Shown piece after piece: positions 25,532 to 33,998 of a DNA stretch of 64,000 bases (positions are counted from its first letter, which is position 1; every line of letters starts with the position of its first letter). A program made the position numbers and the translations under genes. The notes beneath the pieces are model-generated. The model was not told the DNA's origin and made no database searches. It worked only from the letters and a program-made list of their open reading frames with translations. The DNA comes from Actinomadura macra NBRC 14102 (GTDB lineage: Bacteria; Actinomycetota; Actinomycetes; Streptosporangiales; Streptosporangiaceae), in contig NZ_BCQT01000017.1 of the NCBI RefSeq assembly GCF_001552215.1, positions 62,001 through 126,000 on the forward strand. Direction: 5' to 3'.

Positions 25532-26077
25532 ATGCCTCCACGTGCTCCTCTCGCGGGCGCGGCGCTCGTCCTCGCCGCCGCCACCGCGCTGCCGGGCTGC
25601 TCCGGATCCGGACACGCCACGTCCGTCCCCGACTACCGGATCCCGCCCGAGAAGGCGCGCGAGTCCGAGATCGCCACGACGGGCAAGGCGGGACGCAGCG
25701 CCGACATGCGGTTCACGGTGATCGGGTTCCGTGAGGGGATGACCGAGGTGATGGGCACCCATGCCGCCATGGGCGCCCACGGCAGCTTCACCCGGATCCG
25801 GCTGCTCGCGGTGAACACGGGCCGCGACATCCAGGTCTTCGACACCTGGAAGCAGCGGCTGGTCACCACCGACGGCGTGGTCCACGAGCCGGACGTCAAC
25901 GCCACCATGATCAAGCGGCAGCCGGAGCGGCTGTCGGTCGGCGCCGCGATGCGCTGCGAGTTCGACCTCTGGTTCGACGTGCCGCGCGGCGCACGGACCA
26001 AGGCCGTCCGGCTGTACGGGTCGCCTCCGGTCGGTGCGGTCAGCGACCCTCCCCCGGCCGAGATCCCGCTCCCCTGA
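25532..26077 (+). CDS. Secreted lipoprotein with DUF4352-like domain
   Basis: 181 residues starting at ATG 25532, placed there because it opens directly into a signal peptide (APLAGAALVLAAATALPGCSG) with a lipobox ending at Cys. The mature part has MRFTVIGFREGMTEVMGTH, FTRIRLLAVNTGRDIQVFDT and AAMRCEFDLWFDVPRGA. This beta-sandwich pattern of telokin-like DUF4352 domains is common in actinomycete lipoproteins of unknown role. It should sit on the outer face of the membrane. It converges on the liv operon across a strong shared hairpin. Confidence 0.82.
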   Translation: MPPRAPLAGAALVLAAATALPGCSGSGHATSVPDYRIPPEKARESEIATTGKAGRSADMRFTVIGFREGMTEVMGTHAAMGAHGSFTRIRLLAVNTGRDIQVFDTWKQRLVTTDGVVHEPDVNATMIKRQPERLSVGAAMRCEFDLWFDVPRGARTKAVRLYGSPPVGAVSDPPPAEIPLP

Positions 26078-26095
26078 CCGGAACGTGGACGCGGA

Positions 26096-26132
26096 GCGCC
26101 CGCCGGGCCGGACGAACCGGCCCGGCGGGCGC
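26096..26132. terminator. Bidirectional terminator between lipoprotein gene and livF
   Basis: A perfect 16-bp stem (GCGCCCGCCGGGCCGG and its complement) with an ACGAA loop sits between the convergent stops at 26077 and 26144. Confidence 0.85.
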
Positions 26133-26143
26133 GTACCCGTGTC

Positions 26144-26962
26144 CTACTCGGCCGATCCCTTTCCGGCGTCACCGGTGGGCGTACCGTCCGGACGGGTGTC
26201 GCCGGGGCCGGCGTCGTCCCGCGGGGGCGTACCGCCCCGCGTCGCCGCCGCGTCGCCCAGGTCACCGCCCAGGTAGGCGGCCCGGACCTCCGGGTCGTCC
26301 AGCAGGTCGGCGGCGGGCGCCGACTTCACCACCCGGCCGGTCTCCAGGACGTACGCGCGGTGCGCGATCTGGAGGGCCTGCTGGGCGTTCTGCTCGACGA
26401 GCAGGACGGTGACGCCGCGCCGGTTGATCTCCTGGATGATCGCGAAGATCTGCTGGACGAGCATGGGCGCGAGCCCCATGGACGGCTCGTCCAGCAGCAG
26501 CACCTTCGGCTTGGCCATCAGCGCCCGGCCGATCGCGAGCATCTGCTGCTCGCCGCCCGACATCGTGCCGCCCGCCTGCGACTTGCGCTCGGCGAGCCGC
26601 GGGAACAGTTCGTAGGCCTCGGCGAGCTCCTTGGAGGCGTCGTCCTTGCGGGCGTAGGCGCCCATCTGGAGGTTCTCCTCCACCGTCATGCCGGGGAAGA
26701 TCCCCCGGCCCTCCGGTGCCTGCCCGATCCCTGCGAGGACCCGCTTGTGGCCTCGCATGGAGCTGATGTCCTTGCCGTCGAAGCGGATCGCTCCGGACGT
26801 CAGGGGCCGCAGCCCCGAGACCGTCTTCAGCGTGGTCGTCTTGCCGGCGCCGTTCGCACCGATCAGCGTGACGATCTCGCCCTGGTCGACGGACGCGGTG
26901 ATGCCCTTGAGCGCCGCGATCTTCCCGTAGTGGACGTGGATGTCCTCGATCTCAAGAAGCAT
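26144..26962 (-). CDS. livF: Branched-chain amino-acid ABC transporter ATPase LivF
   Basis: 272 residues. Walker A is GANGAGKT, the ABC signature is MSGGEQQMLAIGRALMAKP, and Walker B is VLLLDEPSMGLAP. LLEIEDIHVHYGKIAALKGI at the start is typical of LivF. About 40 extra C-terminal residues rich in Gly, Asp, Pro and Thr follow the ATPase core and look disordered. It is the last gene of livHMGF and overlaps livG by 11 bp. With LivG it powers import through LivHM. Confidence 0.95.
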   Translation of the reverse strand: MLLEIEDIHVHYGKIAALKGITASVDQGEIVTLIGANGAGKTTTLKTVSGLRPLTSGAIRFDGKDISSMRGHKRVLAGIGQAPEGRGIFPGMTVEENLQMGAYARKDDASKELAEAYELFPRLAERKSQAGGTMSGGEQQMLAIGRALMAKPKVLLLDEPSMGLAPMLVQQIFAIIQEINRRGVTVLLVEQNAQQALQIAHRAYVLETGRVVKSAPAADLLDDPEVRAAYLGGDLGDAAATRGGTPPRDDAGPGDTRPDGTPTGDAGKGSAE

Positions 26963-27743
26963 CGGCCGGAGCCCCCAGATACGCCTCGATGACCCGCGGG
27001 TCGTTCTGTACCTCGGCCGGCAGCCCGTCGGCGATCTTCTGACCGAAGTCCAGCACCGCGATCCGGTCGCTGATCCCCATGACCAGGCTCATGTCGTGCT
27101 CGATGAGCAGCACCGTCACGCCCGTGTCGCGGATCCTGCGGATCAGGTCCTGGAGCGCGACCTTCTCGGCCGGGTTCATGCCGGCCGCCGGCTCGTCCAG
27201 CAGCAGGAGTTTCGGATTCGTGCCGAGCGCCCGCGCGATCTCCAGACGGCGCTGGTCGCCGTACGGGAGGTTCTTCGCGGCCTCCCCGGATCGGTGCGGG
27301 ATGCCGACCAGCTCCAGCAGTTCCCGGGACCGCTCACGGCCCTGGCGCTCCTCACGCCGGTGCCACGGGAGGCCGAGCGACGCGCCGGCCACGCCCGTCC
27401 GATGGTGCGCGTCGGTGCCCACCAGGACGTTCTCCAGCGCGGTCATGTTGTGGAACAGCCGCACGTTCTGGAACGTGCGGGCGACGCCCAGCTTGGTGAC
27501 GGCGTAGCGCTTCTTGCCGTCGATCCGCTTGCCGTCGAACACCACCTGGCCCTCGGTCGGCCGGTAGACGCCGGTGGTCACGTTGAACACCGTGGTCTTC
27601 CCGGCCCCGTTCGGGCCGATCAGGGCGAAGATCTCGCCCTTGCCGACGGTGACGTCGACCTTGTTGAGCGCGACGACGCCGCCGAACCGCATGACGACCC
27701 CACGCAGCTCCAGCGCCGGCGTCCGCTCGCTCGCCTCGCTCAC
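26952..27743 (-). CDS. livG: Branched-chain amino-acid ABC transporter ATPase LivG
   Basis: 263 residues from GTG 27743, which overlaps the livM stop by four bases (GTGA). Motifs are Walker A GPNGAGKT, RTFQNVRLFHNMTALENVLV, the signature LPYGDQRRLEIARAL (YGDQR is the usual LivG variant of LSGGQ) and Walker B LLLLDEPAAGMNP, then the His switch LLIEHDM. A longer in-frame reading into livM is not credible. It partners LivF. Confidence 0.95.
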   Translation of the reverse strand: MSEASERTPALELRGVVMRFGGVVALNKVDVTVGKGEIFALIGPNGAGKTTVFNVTTGVYRPTEGQVVFDGKRIDGKKRYAVTKLGVARTFQNVRLFHNMTALENVLVGTDAHHRTGVAGASLGLPWHRREERQGRERSRELLELVGIPHRSGEAAKNLPYGDQRRLEIARALGTNPKLLLLDEPAAGMNPAEKVALQDLIRRIRDTGVTVLLIEHDMSLVMGISDRIAVLDFGQKIADGLPAEVQNDPRVIEAYLGAPADAS

Positions 27744-28891
27744 TTGCCCACCTCCGCCGCGGCGGACTGGCCTGGCCCCGCCACCTCGGCTCCCATACTG
27801 CCCATCCCGCCGGTGCCCTCGGCCAGCTCGGCCTTGCGGCGCCGGGACGGCCAGAGGCCCTCCGGACGGAAGATCATCATGACCACCAGTGCCGCACCGA
27901 AGATCAGCATGCGGTAGTCGTTCATGAACCGGAACCGCTCGGGCAACCAGGCCACCACGAACGCGCCGAGCATGACGCCCGGGATGTTGCCCGAGCCGCC
28001 CAGGACCACGCCGGCCAGGATCAGCGCCGAGACGAGGAACGTGAAGTTCTCCGGATTGATCGAGGTCTGCTTCGCGGCGAACACCACGCCGCCGCTGCCG
28101 CCGATCGCCGCGCCGATCGCGAACGCCGCGAGTTTGAACTTGAACGTGGGGACGCCCATCAGCTCGGCGGCGTCCTCGTCCTCGCGGATCGAGGCCCACG
28201 CGCGGCCCACCCTGGATCTGTCGAGCCGCTTGACGAAGATGATCGTCAGGATGATGAAGAAGAGCAGCAGGTAGTAGTACGGCCGTGAGTCCAGCAGCCC
28301 GTACTTCAGCGGCTGCACGCCCATGATCTCGAACTCCGACAGCGTCGGAGGGTGCGGGATGCCCTGCACGCCGCGCGGACCGTTGACGTAGGAGCTGTTG
28401 TTCGCGGTCTTCTTCACGATCTCGCCGAACCCGAGCGTGACGATCGCCAGATAGTCGCCACGGAGCCGCAGCGTCGGCGCGCCCAACAGGATCCCGGCCA
28501 GAGCGGAGAAGGCGATCGCGAGGACGAGCGTCTCCCAGAACGTCCAGTCGTACTTGGTGGCGAAGATGGCGATCGTGTAGCCGCCGACCGCGTAGAACGC
28601 CACGTACCCGAGGTCCAGGAGGCCGGCCATGCCGACCACCACGTTCAGGCCGAGCGCCAGCAGCACGTAGATGGCGATCTGGTCGCTGAGCATCGTCGGC
28701 CAGTCGCTGCCGCTCGGGGCCATGAAAGTGCCGATCGACTGGCTCGGCAGGAACAGCGCCGCGACGACGAGCAGCAGGTAGACGCCCCAGCGTGCCCAGC
28801 CGGGAGCTTCCGCCCAGGCCCCGCGCAGGGCGTCGAGCGAGAGGGCGGACGCGCGTCCGCCACTTCCTTTTCCGTTCTTCGACAGGTTCAT
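27740..28891 (-). CDS. livM: Branched-chain amino-acid ABC transporter permease LivM
   Basis: 383 residues with about nine membrane helices. The conserved segments GLNVVVGMAGLLDLGYVAFYAVG and LRLRGDYLAIVTLGFGEIV are the LivM signatures. An extra N-terminal cytoplasmic segment (about 35 residues, Ser/Gly/Lys-rich) precedes the first helix. Its ATG overlaps the livH stop (ATGA) and its stop overlaps the livG start, so the whole set is translationally coupled. Confidence 0.95.
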   Translation of the reverse strand: MNLSKNGKGSGGRASALSLDALRGAWAEAPGWARWGVYLLLVVAALFLPSQSIGTFMAPSGSDWPTMLSDQIAIYVLLALGLNVVVGMAGLLDLGYVAFYAVGGYTIAIFATKYDWTFWETLVLAIAFSALAGILLGAPTLRLRGDYLAIVTLGFGEIVKKTANNSSYVNGPRGVQGIPHPPTLSEFEIMGVQPLKYGLLDSRPYYYLLLFFIILTIIFVKRLDRSRVGRAWASIREDEDAAELMGVPTFKFKLAAFAIGAAIGGSGGVVFAAKQTSINPENFTFLVSALILAGVVLGGSGNIPGVMLGAFVVAWLPERFRFMNDYRMLIFGAALVVMMIFRPEGLWPSRRRKAELAEGTGGMGSMGAEVAGPGQSAAAEVGK

Positions 28892-29853
28892 GCGCGCGCC
28901 TGCTGGAGGGACTCACCGAGGATGCCGGTGGGACGGAACATCAGGACGAGAATGAGGACGGAGAACGCGACGACGTCCCGCCAGCCCGAGCCGAAGAGGC
29001 TGGAACCGTAGGTCTCCAGCAGCCCGAGGAGGAAGCCGCCCGCGAGGGCCCCGCGGATGTTCCCGATCCCGCCGAGGACCGCCGCCGTGAACGCCTTGAT
29101 GCCGAGCAGGAACCCGACGAAGTAGTTGGTCGTCTCGAAGCGCACCATGTACAGGGCCGCGGCGACGCCCGCCATGATGCCGCCCACCAGGAACGTGACC
29201 GTGACGACACGGTCGATGTTCACGCCCATGAGCACCGCGGTCTCCGGGTCCTGGGCGGTCGAGCGGATACCGCGTCCGAGCTTCGTCCGGTTCACGAACT
29301 GGTCGAGCGCGACCATCATCAGGACCGCGCCGAAGAACACGATCAGCTTGTCGTTGCTGATCTGGATGGGCCCGGCGTCCACCACGTTGGTGAGTTTCTT
29401 GAAATGCTCGTTGACGTCGAGCTTTCCGCCCTCCTTGGAGGTGCCGAACACCTTGTGGATGATCACCGTGCCGAAGAGCTGCTGGATGAAGATCGACGCG
29501 CCGATCGCCGAGATCAGCGCGGCCAGCCGGGACGCCCCCCGTTTGCGCAGCGGCCGGTAGGCCGCCACCTCCAGCAGCATCGCGCCGCCGCCGGACACCG
29601 CGCCGGCCACGACCGCCATCAGCACGACCACGCCGATCAGCGCGATCCCGCCTGCCTGGTCGATGCCCGCGGTCCGCACCGTCCACAGCGCGGCGAAAGT
29701 GCCGATCATGAAAATGTCGGCATGGGCGAAGTTGATCAGCCTCAGGACGCCGTAGACCATCGTGTAGCCGAGCGCCACGAGCGCGTAGATCGCGCCGAGG
29801 GAGAGCCCGTCGATGGTCGACGGCCAGAATTGATTGATGAAGTCGTCGAGCAC
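28888..29853 (-). CDS. livH: Branched-chain amino-acid ABC transporter permease LivH
   Basis: 321 residues with about eight membrane helices. GLSLGAIYALVALGYTMVYG near the start and LGIKAFTAAVLGGIGNIRGA near the end are LivH hallmarks. A loop of about 40 residues (KVFGTSKEGGKLDVNEHFKK and following) is longer than in the E. coli protein. First gene of the coupled livHMGF set, separated from livK by a terminator-like hairpin. Confidence 0.95.
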   Translation of the reverse strand: MLDDFINQFWPSTIDGLSLGAIYALVALGYTMVYGVLRLINFAHADIFMIGTFAALWTVRTAGIDQAGGIALIGVVVLMAVVAGAVSGGGAMLLEVAAYRPLRKRGASRLAALISAIGASIFIQQLFGTVIIHKVFGTSKEGGKLDVNEHFKKLTNVVDAGPIQISNDKLIVFFGAVLMMVALDQFVNRTKLGRGIRSTAQDPETAVLMGVNIDRVVTVTFLVGGIMAGVAAALYMVRFETTNYFVGFLLGIKAFTAAVLGGIGNIRGALAGGFLLGLLETYGSSLFGSGWRDVVAFSVLILVLMFRPTGILGESLQQARA

Positions 29854-29870
29854 CTTTGGTCGCCTTTGGT

Positions 29871-29904
29871 AAAAGGAGCGGGAGCGCTGTAGCGCTCCCG
29901 CTCC
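29871..29904 (-). terminator. Hairpin with T-tract between livK and livH
   Basis: GGAGCGGGAGCGCT pairs perfectly with AGCGCTCCCGCTCC, and on the transcribed minus strand it is followed by CTTTTACC. Placed after livK and before livH, it should let part of the transcription through, giving much more binding protein than permease. Confidence 0.8.
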
Positions 29905-29957
29905 CGCGCCATCAGGGGGCCCCGGAGCGGGGGAGGTCGGTCAGGCGTGGTGACGCC

Positions 29958-31142
29958 TTACGCGACCTTGGCCTCCTTGCTGTTCCCGAGTAGCGGCAGC
30001 GTGTTGCCCTTCACCTCGTAGATGAAGATGTCCTGCGCCGCCAGCTCACCGTGTTCGTCGAACTTGATCGGCTTACCGACGCCGTCGAAGCTCAGCGTCT
30101 TGAGGAATCCGTTGATGTCCTCGGCCTTCGTCTTGCCTGCCTTGAGCGCCTCGATGAACGCCGTCGCCGCGTCGAAGCCCTCGGTCGAGTAGATCGCGAC
30201 CTCGGACCCGAACTTGGCCTTGTAGTCCGCGGCGAACTTCTTGGCCTTCTCGTTAGTCTTGCCAGCGGCGTCGATGAGGCAGCCGCAGCTGAGCAGGGCG
30301 CCCTGGGCGTTCTGCTGGCCCGCGCCCTCGATCAGGCCGGCCGCGAGCGACCCGTCACCCGACATCATCTTGCCCTTGTATCCGCCCTCGCGCAGCTGCT
30401 TGAACAAACGGCCAGCAACCGCGTAGTACCCGCCGAAATAGACCGCGTCAGGCTTGAACTGGTTGATCTGGTTGACGGTCGAGGAGTAGTCCGCGGCCTT
30501 GTCGTCCACGGCGTCGCTCTTGATCTGCGCGCCCTTGGCCTGGACGGCCTTCCCGACGGCGTCCGCGAGGCCCTTGCCGTAGTCCTGGTTGTCAGAGACG
30601 GTGAAGAGCTTCTTGACCCCGGCGTTCGCGAGGAACTCGCCGGCGCCGGCGCTCTGCACGGCGTCGTCGGCGACCACGCGGTGCCAGTACGTCCAGCCCT
30701 TCTCCGCCAGGGTGATCTGCGTGGCCGACGGGGTCACGCTCGGCACCTTGGCCTCGTTCAGGATCGGGTTGACGCTCTGCGACTCACCCGAGAAGGCGGG
30801 GCCGATCAGGCCGACAATCTTGTCCTGCTTGATCGCGCCCTGCACCAGGGTGGTGGCCTGCTCCGGCTTGCCCTGGCTGTCGTACTTCTTGAGAGTGATC
30901 TTGACCTTGGGGTTCGTGGCGTTGTACTGCTCGATGGCCAGCTGCGCGCCCTGGTAAGGCGGGACCACCAGACCCGAGTTCTCGCCGGTCAGGTCTCCCA
31001 TGAACCCGATCGTGACTCCGTCGCCGCCGGAGCCGCCATCGTCATCGCTGCACGACACGGCACCGAGCGCGAGCACCGCGCTCACCGCCACCGCGCCGGT
31101 CACCCTCATCTTGTTGCGCCGCAAGGTGCCCAACCTTTCCAT
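29958..31142 (-). CDS. livK: Branched-chain amino-acid-binding lipoprotein
   Basis: 394 residues from ATG 31142. An alternative is the ATG at 31109 (MRVTGAVAVSAVLALGAVSC). The lipobox Cys follows LGAVS, and an acidic Ser/Gly linker (SDDDGGSGGDG) then leads to a type I periplasmic-binding fold: VTIGFMGDLTGENSGLVVPP, LIGPAFSGESQSVNPILNEA and KKLFTVSDNQDYGKGLADAV. It captures Leu, Ile, Val or a related ligand outside the cell for LivHMGF. The 300 bp upstream (31143-31442) hold no gene, only a 9-bp inverted pair CTCATCTGA/TCAGATGAG (31298-31306, 31405-31413). Confidence 0.93.
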   Translation of the reverse strand: MERLGTLRRNKMRVTGAVAVSAVLALGAVSCSDDDGGSGGDGVTIGFMGDLTGENSGLVVPPYQGAQLAIEQYNATNPKVKITLKKYDSQGKPEQATTLVQGAIKQDKIVGLIGPAFSGESQSVNPILNEAKVPSVTPSATQITLAEKGWTYWHRVVADDAVQSAGAGEFLANAGVKKLFTVSDNQDYGKGLADAVGKAVQAKGAQIKSDAVDDKAADYSSTVNQINQFKPDAVYFGGYYAVAGRLFKQLREGGYKGKMMSGDGSLAAGLIEGAGQQNAQGALLSCGCLIDAAGKTNEKAKKFAADYKAKFGSEVAIYSTEGFDAATAFIEALKAGKTKAEDINGFLKTLSFDGVGKPIKFDEHGELAAQDIFIYEVKGNTLPLLGNSKEAKVA

Positions 31143-31442
31143 CCGGATCCGGGAGGGGATCGGGTACGAGTCAAACCCCGATGCCGACCTCTGGTGGAGG
31201 AAACGGTCACTCGGGGACCAGCTATGTCGTACACCGTGGAGCACACTCAGATCAGCACCCCCGGATAGAAGGGTTACTCGTTCGTTACTCCGCCGTGCTC
31301 ATCTGATATACGGCATTTCCAGGGACGATTACACAGCGCGACCGGAAGCCGTCGCGCACGGTGCCCGCACGAAACCTTGACGACACAAAGGGTGACGAGC
31401 GTAGTCAGATGAGGTGAGTCAGGCTGAGAGTGACAGAAGGGG

Positions 31443-32054
31443 TCAGCCTGCGGAGGGCTCGTCGCGGCCGGGGCCGCCGCCCGTCGCGCCGGCCACGACG
31501 GCCTCGGCGACGGCCCGCATGGTGAGCCTGCGGTCCATGGAGGTCTTCTGTATCCAGCGGAACGCCTCGGACTCACTCCATCCGTTGGCCTCCTGCAGCA
31601 GCCCCTTGGCGCGGTCCACGAGCTTGCGGGTCTCCAGCCGCTCCTGCAGCCCGGCGACCTCGGACTCCAGCGCGCGCAGCTCGGTGTAGCGGCTGACGGC
31701 CATCTCGATGGCGGGGGCGAGGTCGGTCTTGGTGAACGGCTTGACGAGGTAGGCCATCGCGCCGGCGTCGGTGGCGCGCTGGACGAGCTCGCGCTGGGAG
31801 AAGGCGGTCAGGATCACGACGGGCGCGATCCGGTCCGCCGAGATCCGCTCGGCCGCGGAGATCCCGTCCAGGACCGGCATCTTGACGTCCAGGATGACCA
31901 GGTCCGGTTTGAGGTCGCCGGCCAGCCGCACGGCGGTCTCGCCGTCGCCGGCCTCTCCCACCACGTCGTAGCCGTCCTCCTGAAGCATCTCCTTGAGGTC
32001 CAGGCGGATCAGGGCTTCATCTTCCGCGATCACTACTCGCCGAGCGGTCTCCAC
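31443..32054 (-). CDS. ANTAR-domain response regulator (AmiR/NasR type)
   Basis: 203 residues from GTG 32054. The receiver domain has VVIAEDEALIRLDLKEMLQE, the phospho-acceptor in DLVILDVKMPVLDG, and PFTKTDL with the conserved Lys-Pro (VKPF). The C-terminal ANTAR domain (LVDRAKGLLQEANGWSESEA, FRWIQKTSMDRRLTM) binds two-hexaloop RNA motifs to prevent termination. A TAGGCT -10 box ends 7 bp before GTG 32054; a GTG two codons upstream (32060) is possible. The same frame continues upstream through the tRNA, which is not credible coding. No kinase is adjacent. In streptomycetes an orthologue sits at the same place between liv and pyk. Confidence 0.93.
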   Translation of the reverse strand: METARRVVIAEDEALIRLDLKEMLQEDGYDVVGEAGDGETAVRLAGDLKPDLVILDVKMPVLDGISAAERISADRIAPVVILTAFSQRELVQRATDAGAMAYLVKPFTKTDLAPAIEMAVSRYTELRALESEVAGLQERLETRKLVDRAKGLLQEANGWSESEAFRWIQKTSMDRRLTMRAVAEAVVAGATGGGPGRDEPSAG

Positions 32055-32061
32055 GCGCACG

Positions 32062-32067
32062 AGCCTA
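32062..32067 (-). promoter_or_regulatory. -10 box of leaderless ANTAR regulator gene
   Basis: TAGGCT on the minus strand with 7 nt to GTG 32054. Confidence 0.45.
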
Positions 32068-32156
32068 CCGGGACCCGCTACGCTGGTCTCCGGCAGGGCG
32101 TCCCAGGGCTCCCGCTCATGCGACATAGCATGTATGTCCGATTTGATCGGGCATAG

Positions 32157-32229
32157 GCCCCGATATCCCAATGGCAGAGGAAGCGGTCTCAAACACCGTT
32201 TAGTGTGGGTTCGAATCCCACTCGGGGCA
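32157..32229 (+). tRNA. tRNA with CAA anticodon (Leu), short variable loop
   Basis: A 73-nt cloverleaf. The acceptor GCCCCGA pairs with TCGGGGC, with A73; CCA is not encoded. The D arm is TCC/GGA (three bp) and its loop contains GG. The anticodon stem GCGGT/ACCGT has loop CTCAAAC with anticodon CAA at 32190-32192. The T arm is GTGGG-TTCGAAT-CCCAC. The variable loop is only five bases (TTAGT), whereas leucine tRNAs normally have a long variable arm. The anticodon reads UUG (Leu), but identity by LeuRS is uncertain. Confidence 0.85.
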
Positions 32230-32456
32230 CCTCTCCCGCAGCACCGGTGCCCGCAGCCACGGCGCCCGCGCTTCCCCCCGCCCGCCGGTCCCGTCCGAGC
32301 CTGCCCGGCCGGTCTCCCCGCCCCCTCGCTCCTCGTCCCGGCGCTGGTCATCATGCATGATCGCGGAGATGGCGGCGCCCGTCGCCCGGTTGCCCGGAGC
32401 GAAGTGGAAATGAGACCGCCCGGTGATCACCGCGCGACCGGCGGAGGCCGCCTGGG

Positions 32457-33890
32457 TCAGGGGGCGGCCATCGAGATGGTGTCGCCGATGTTGTGGACGC
32501 GCAGTGCGTTGGTCGAGCCGGGGGTACCGGGAGGCGAACCCGCCACGACGACCACGCGGTCGCCCTTCTGGCAGCGCCCGATCTCCAGCAGCGCCTGTTC
32601 GACCTGACCGACCATGTCGTCGGTGTGGTCGACCTGGGGGACGATGAAGGTCTCCACGCCCCACACGTGCGCGAGCCGGCCGCGGACGGCGGGCACGGAG
32701 GTGAAGGCGAGCAGCGGGATCGGGGACCGGTAGCGCGACAGCCGGCGGGCGGTCTCGCCGGACATCGTGAACGCCACGAGCGCCTCGGCGCCGACCGTGG
32801 CGCCGACCTCCGCGGCGGCACGGGCGATGGCGCCGCCGACCGTCTCGGGGATGCGGTCCAGCGTGTGAGTGGCCTGCAGCGCGGCCTGCTCGGCGGTGCT
32901 GACGATGCGGCTCATCGTCAGCACGGACTCGACCGGGTACTGTCCGACGCTGGTCTCGCCCGACAGCATGACGGCGTCGGCGCCCTCGAAGACGGCGTTG
33001 GCGACGTCGGAGGTCTCGGCGCGGGTGGGCCGGGGCGCGGAGATCATCGATTCGAGCATCTGCGTCGCGACGATGACCGGACGGGCCTTCTCGCGGCACA
33101 GCTCGATGGCGCGCTTCTGCACGATCGGCACCTGCTCCAGCGGCAGCTCGACGCCGAGATCGCCGCGGGCCACCATGATGCCGTCGAAGGCGGCGACGAT
33201 CTCGGGCAGCCGCTCGACGGCCTGTGGCTTCTCGATCTTGCCGATGAGGGGGACGCGGACGCCCTCCTCCTCCATGATCTGGTAGCAGATGTCGGCGTCG
33301 GCGGGGGTCCGCACGAAGGACAGGGCGACCAGGTCGACGCCGAGACGCAGCGCCCAGCGCAGGTCGGCCTCGTCCTTCTCGGTGAGCGCGGGCACACTGA
33401 CCGGCACACCCGGCAGGTTCAGGCCCTTGTTGTCGGAGACCATGCCGCCGACGGTCACGGTGGTGCGCACGCGGTGACCGTCCACCTCGTCGACCCGCAG
33501 GGCGACCCGGCCGTCGTCGATCAGGACGGAGTCGCCCGGGCTCACATCGCCCGGGAGGCCCTGGTAGGTCGTGGAGACCTCGCGGCGGCTGCCGGGAACG
33601 TCCTCGGTGGTGATGGTGAACTCGTCGCCGAGGGTGAGGCGCACCGGACCGTCCGGAAAGCGTCCGATGCGGATCTTGGGGCCCTGCAGGTCGGCGAGGA
33701 TGCCGACGCCGCGTCCGGTGGCCTCGGCCGCGGCACGGATCCGGTGGAAGACCTCCTCGTGGATGGCGTGCTCGCCGTGGCTCATGTTGAGCCGGGCGAC
33801 GTCGACGCCGGCCTCGACGAGGGCGTTGATCTGCTCGACGCTGGAGCAGGCGGGTCCGATGGTGCTGACAATCTTCGCTCGACGGGTCAC
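32457..33890 (-). CDS. pyk: Pyruvate kinase
   Basis: 477 residues from GTG 33890 (VTRRAKIVSTIGPACSS), chosen because a TACCGT -10 box (33898-33903) ends 7 bp upstream. GTG 33896 is an alternative. It has RLNMSHGEH, the catalytic PLIGKIEKPQAVERL, the Mg site MVARGDLGVELPLEQVP, and ETSDVANAVFEGADAVMLSGE. It makes ATP and pyruvate from ADP and phosphoenolpyruvate in glycolysis. Two DasR-like palindromes lie 70-100 bp upstream, suggesting control by amino-sugar availability. Confidence 0.98.
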   Translation of the reverse strand: MTRRAKIVSTIGPACSSVEQINALVEAGVDVARLNMSHGEHAIHEEVFHRIRAAAEATGRGVGILADLQGPKIRIGRFPDGPVRLTLGDEFTITTEDVPGSRREVSTTYQGLPGDVSPGDSVLIDDGRVALRVDEVDGHRVRTTVTVGGMVSDNKGLNLPGVPVSVPALTEKDEADLRWALRLGVDLVALSFVRTPADADICYQIMEEEGVRVPLIGKIEKPQAVERLPEIVAAFDGIMVARGDLGVELPLEQVPIVQKRAIELCREKARPVIVATQMLESMISAPRPTRAETSDVANAVFEGADAVMLSGETSVGQYPVESVLTMSRIVSTAEQAALQATHTLDRIPETVGGAIARAAAEVGATVGAEALVAFTMSGETARRLSRYRSPIPLLAFTSVPAVRGRLAHVWGVETFIVPQVDHTDDMVGQVEQALLEIGRCQKGDRVVVVAGSPPGTPGSTNALRVHNIGDTISMAAP

Positions 33891-33897
33891 GTGCACA

Positions 33898-33903
33898 ACG
33901 GTA
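33898..33903 (-). promoter_or_regulatory. -10 box of leaderless pyk
   Basis: TACCGT on the minus strand with 7 nt to GTG 33890. It decides the start. Confidence 0.5.
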
Positions 33904-33960
33904 CTTAGTTACCCACCAGTACGGATATTCGTGCAGGATATGGTCACCACGGGTCAGCCG

Positions 33961-33989
33961 ATTGGTCTAGCTCAGAGGTCTAGACCACA
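33961..33989. promoter_or_regulatory. DasR-like (GntR/HutC) operator pair upstream of pyk
   Basis: AGAGGTCTAGACCACA (33974-33989) has the perfect core GGTCTAGACC and matches 14 of 16 positions of the known DasR element A(G/C)TGGTCTAGACCA(G/C)T. A weaker half site ATTGGTCTAG (33961-33970) precedes it. They lie about 70-100 bp before pyk, beyond the end of the DJ-1-like gene. Confidence 0.55.
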
Positions 33990-33998
33990 TGTGGCCGA

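Noticed and set aside
32055..32354. An upstream extension of the ANTAR regulator across the tRNA
   Set aside because: The frame is open but runs through the tRNA gene on the opposite strand and adds low-complexity Arg/Gly sequence. The -10 box at 32062-32067 fixes a later start.
32419..32452. A pyk terminator
   Set aside because: CGGTGATCACCG and GGCGG-AGG-CCGCC hairpins lie after pyk but are short and without a T-tract, too weak to call.
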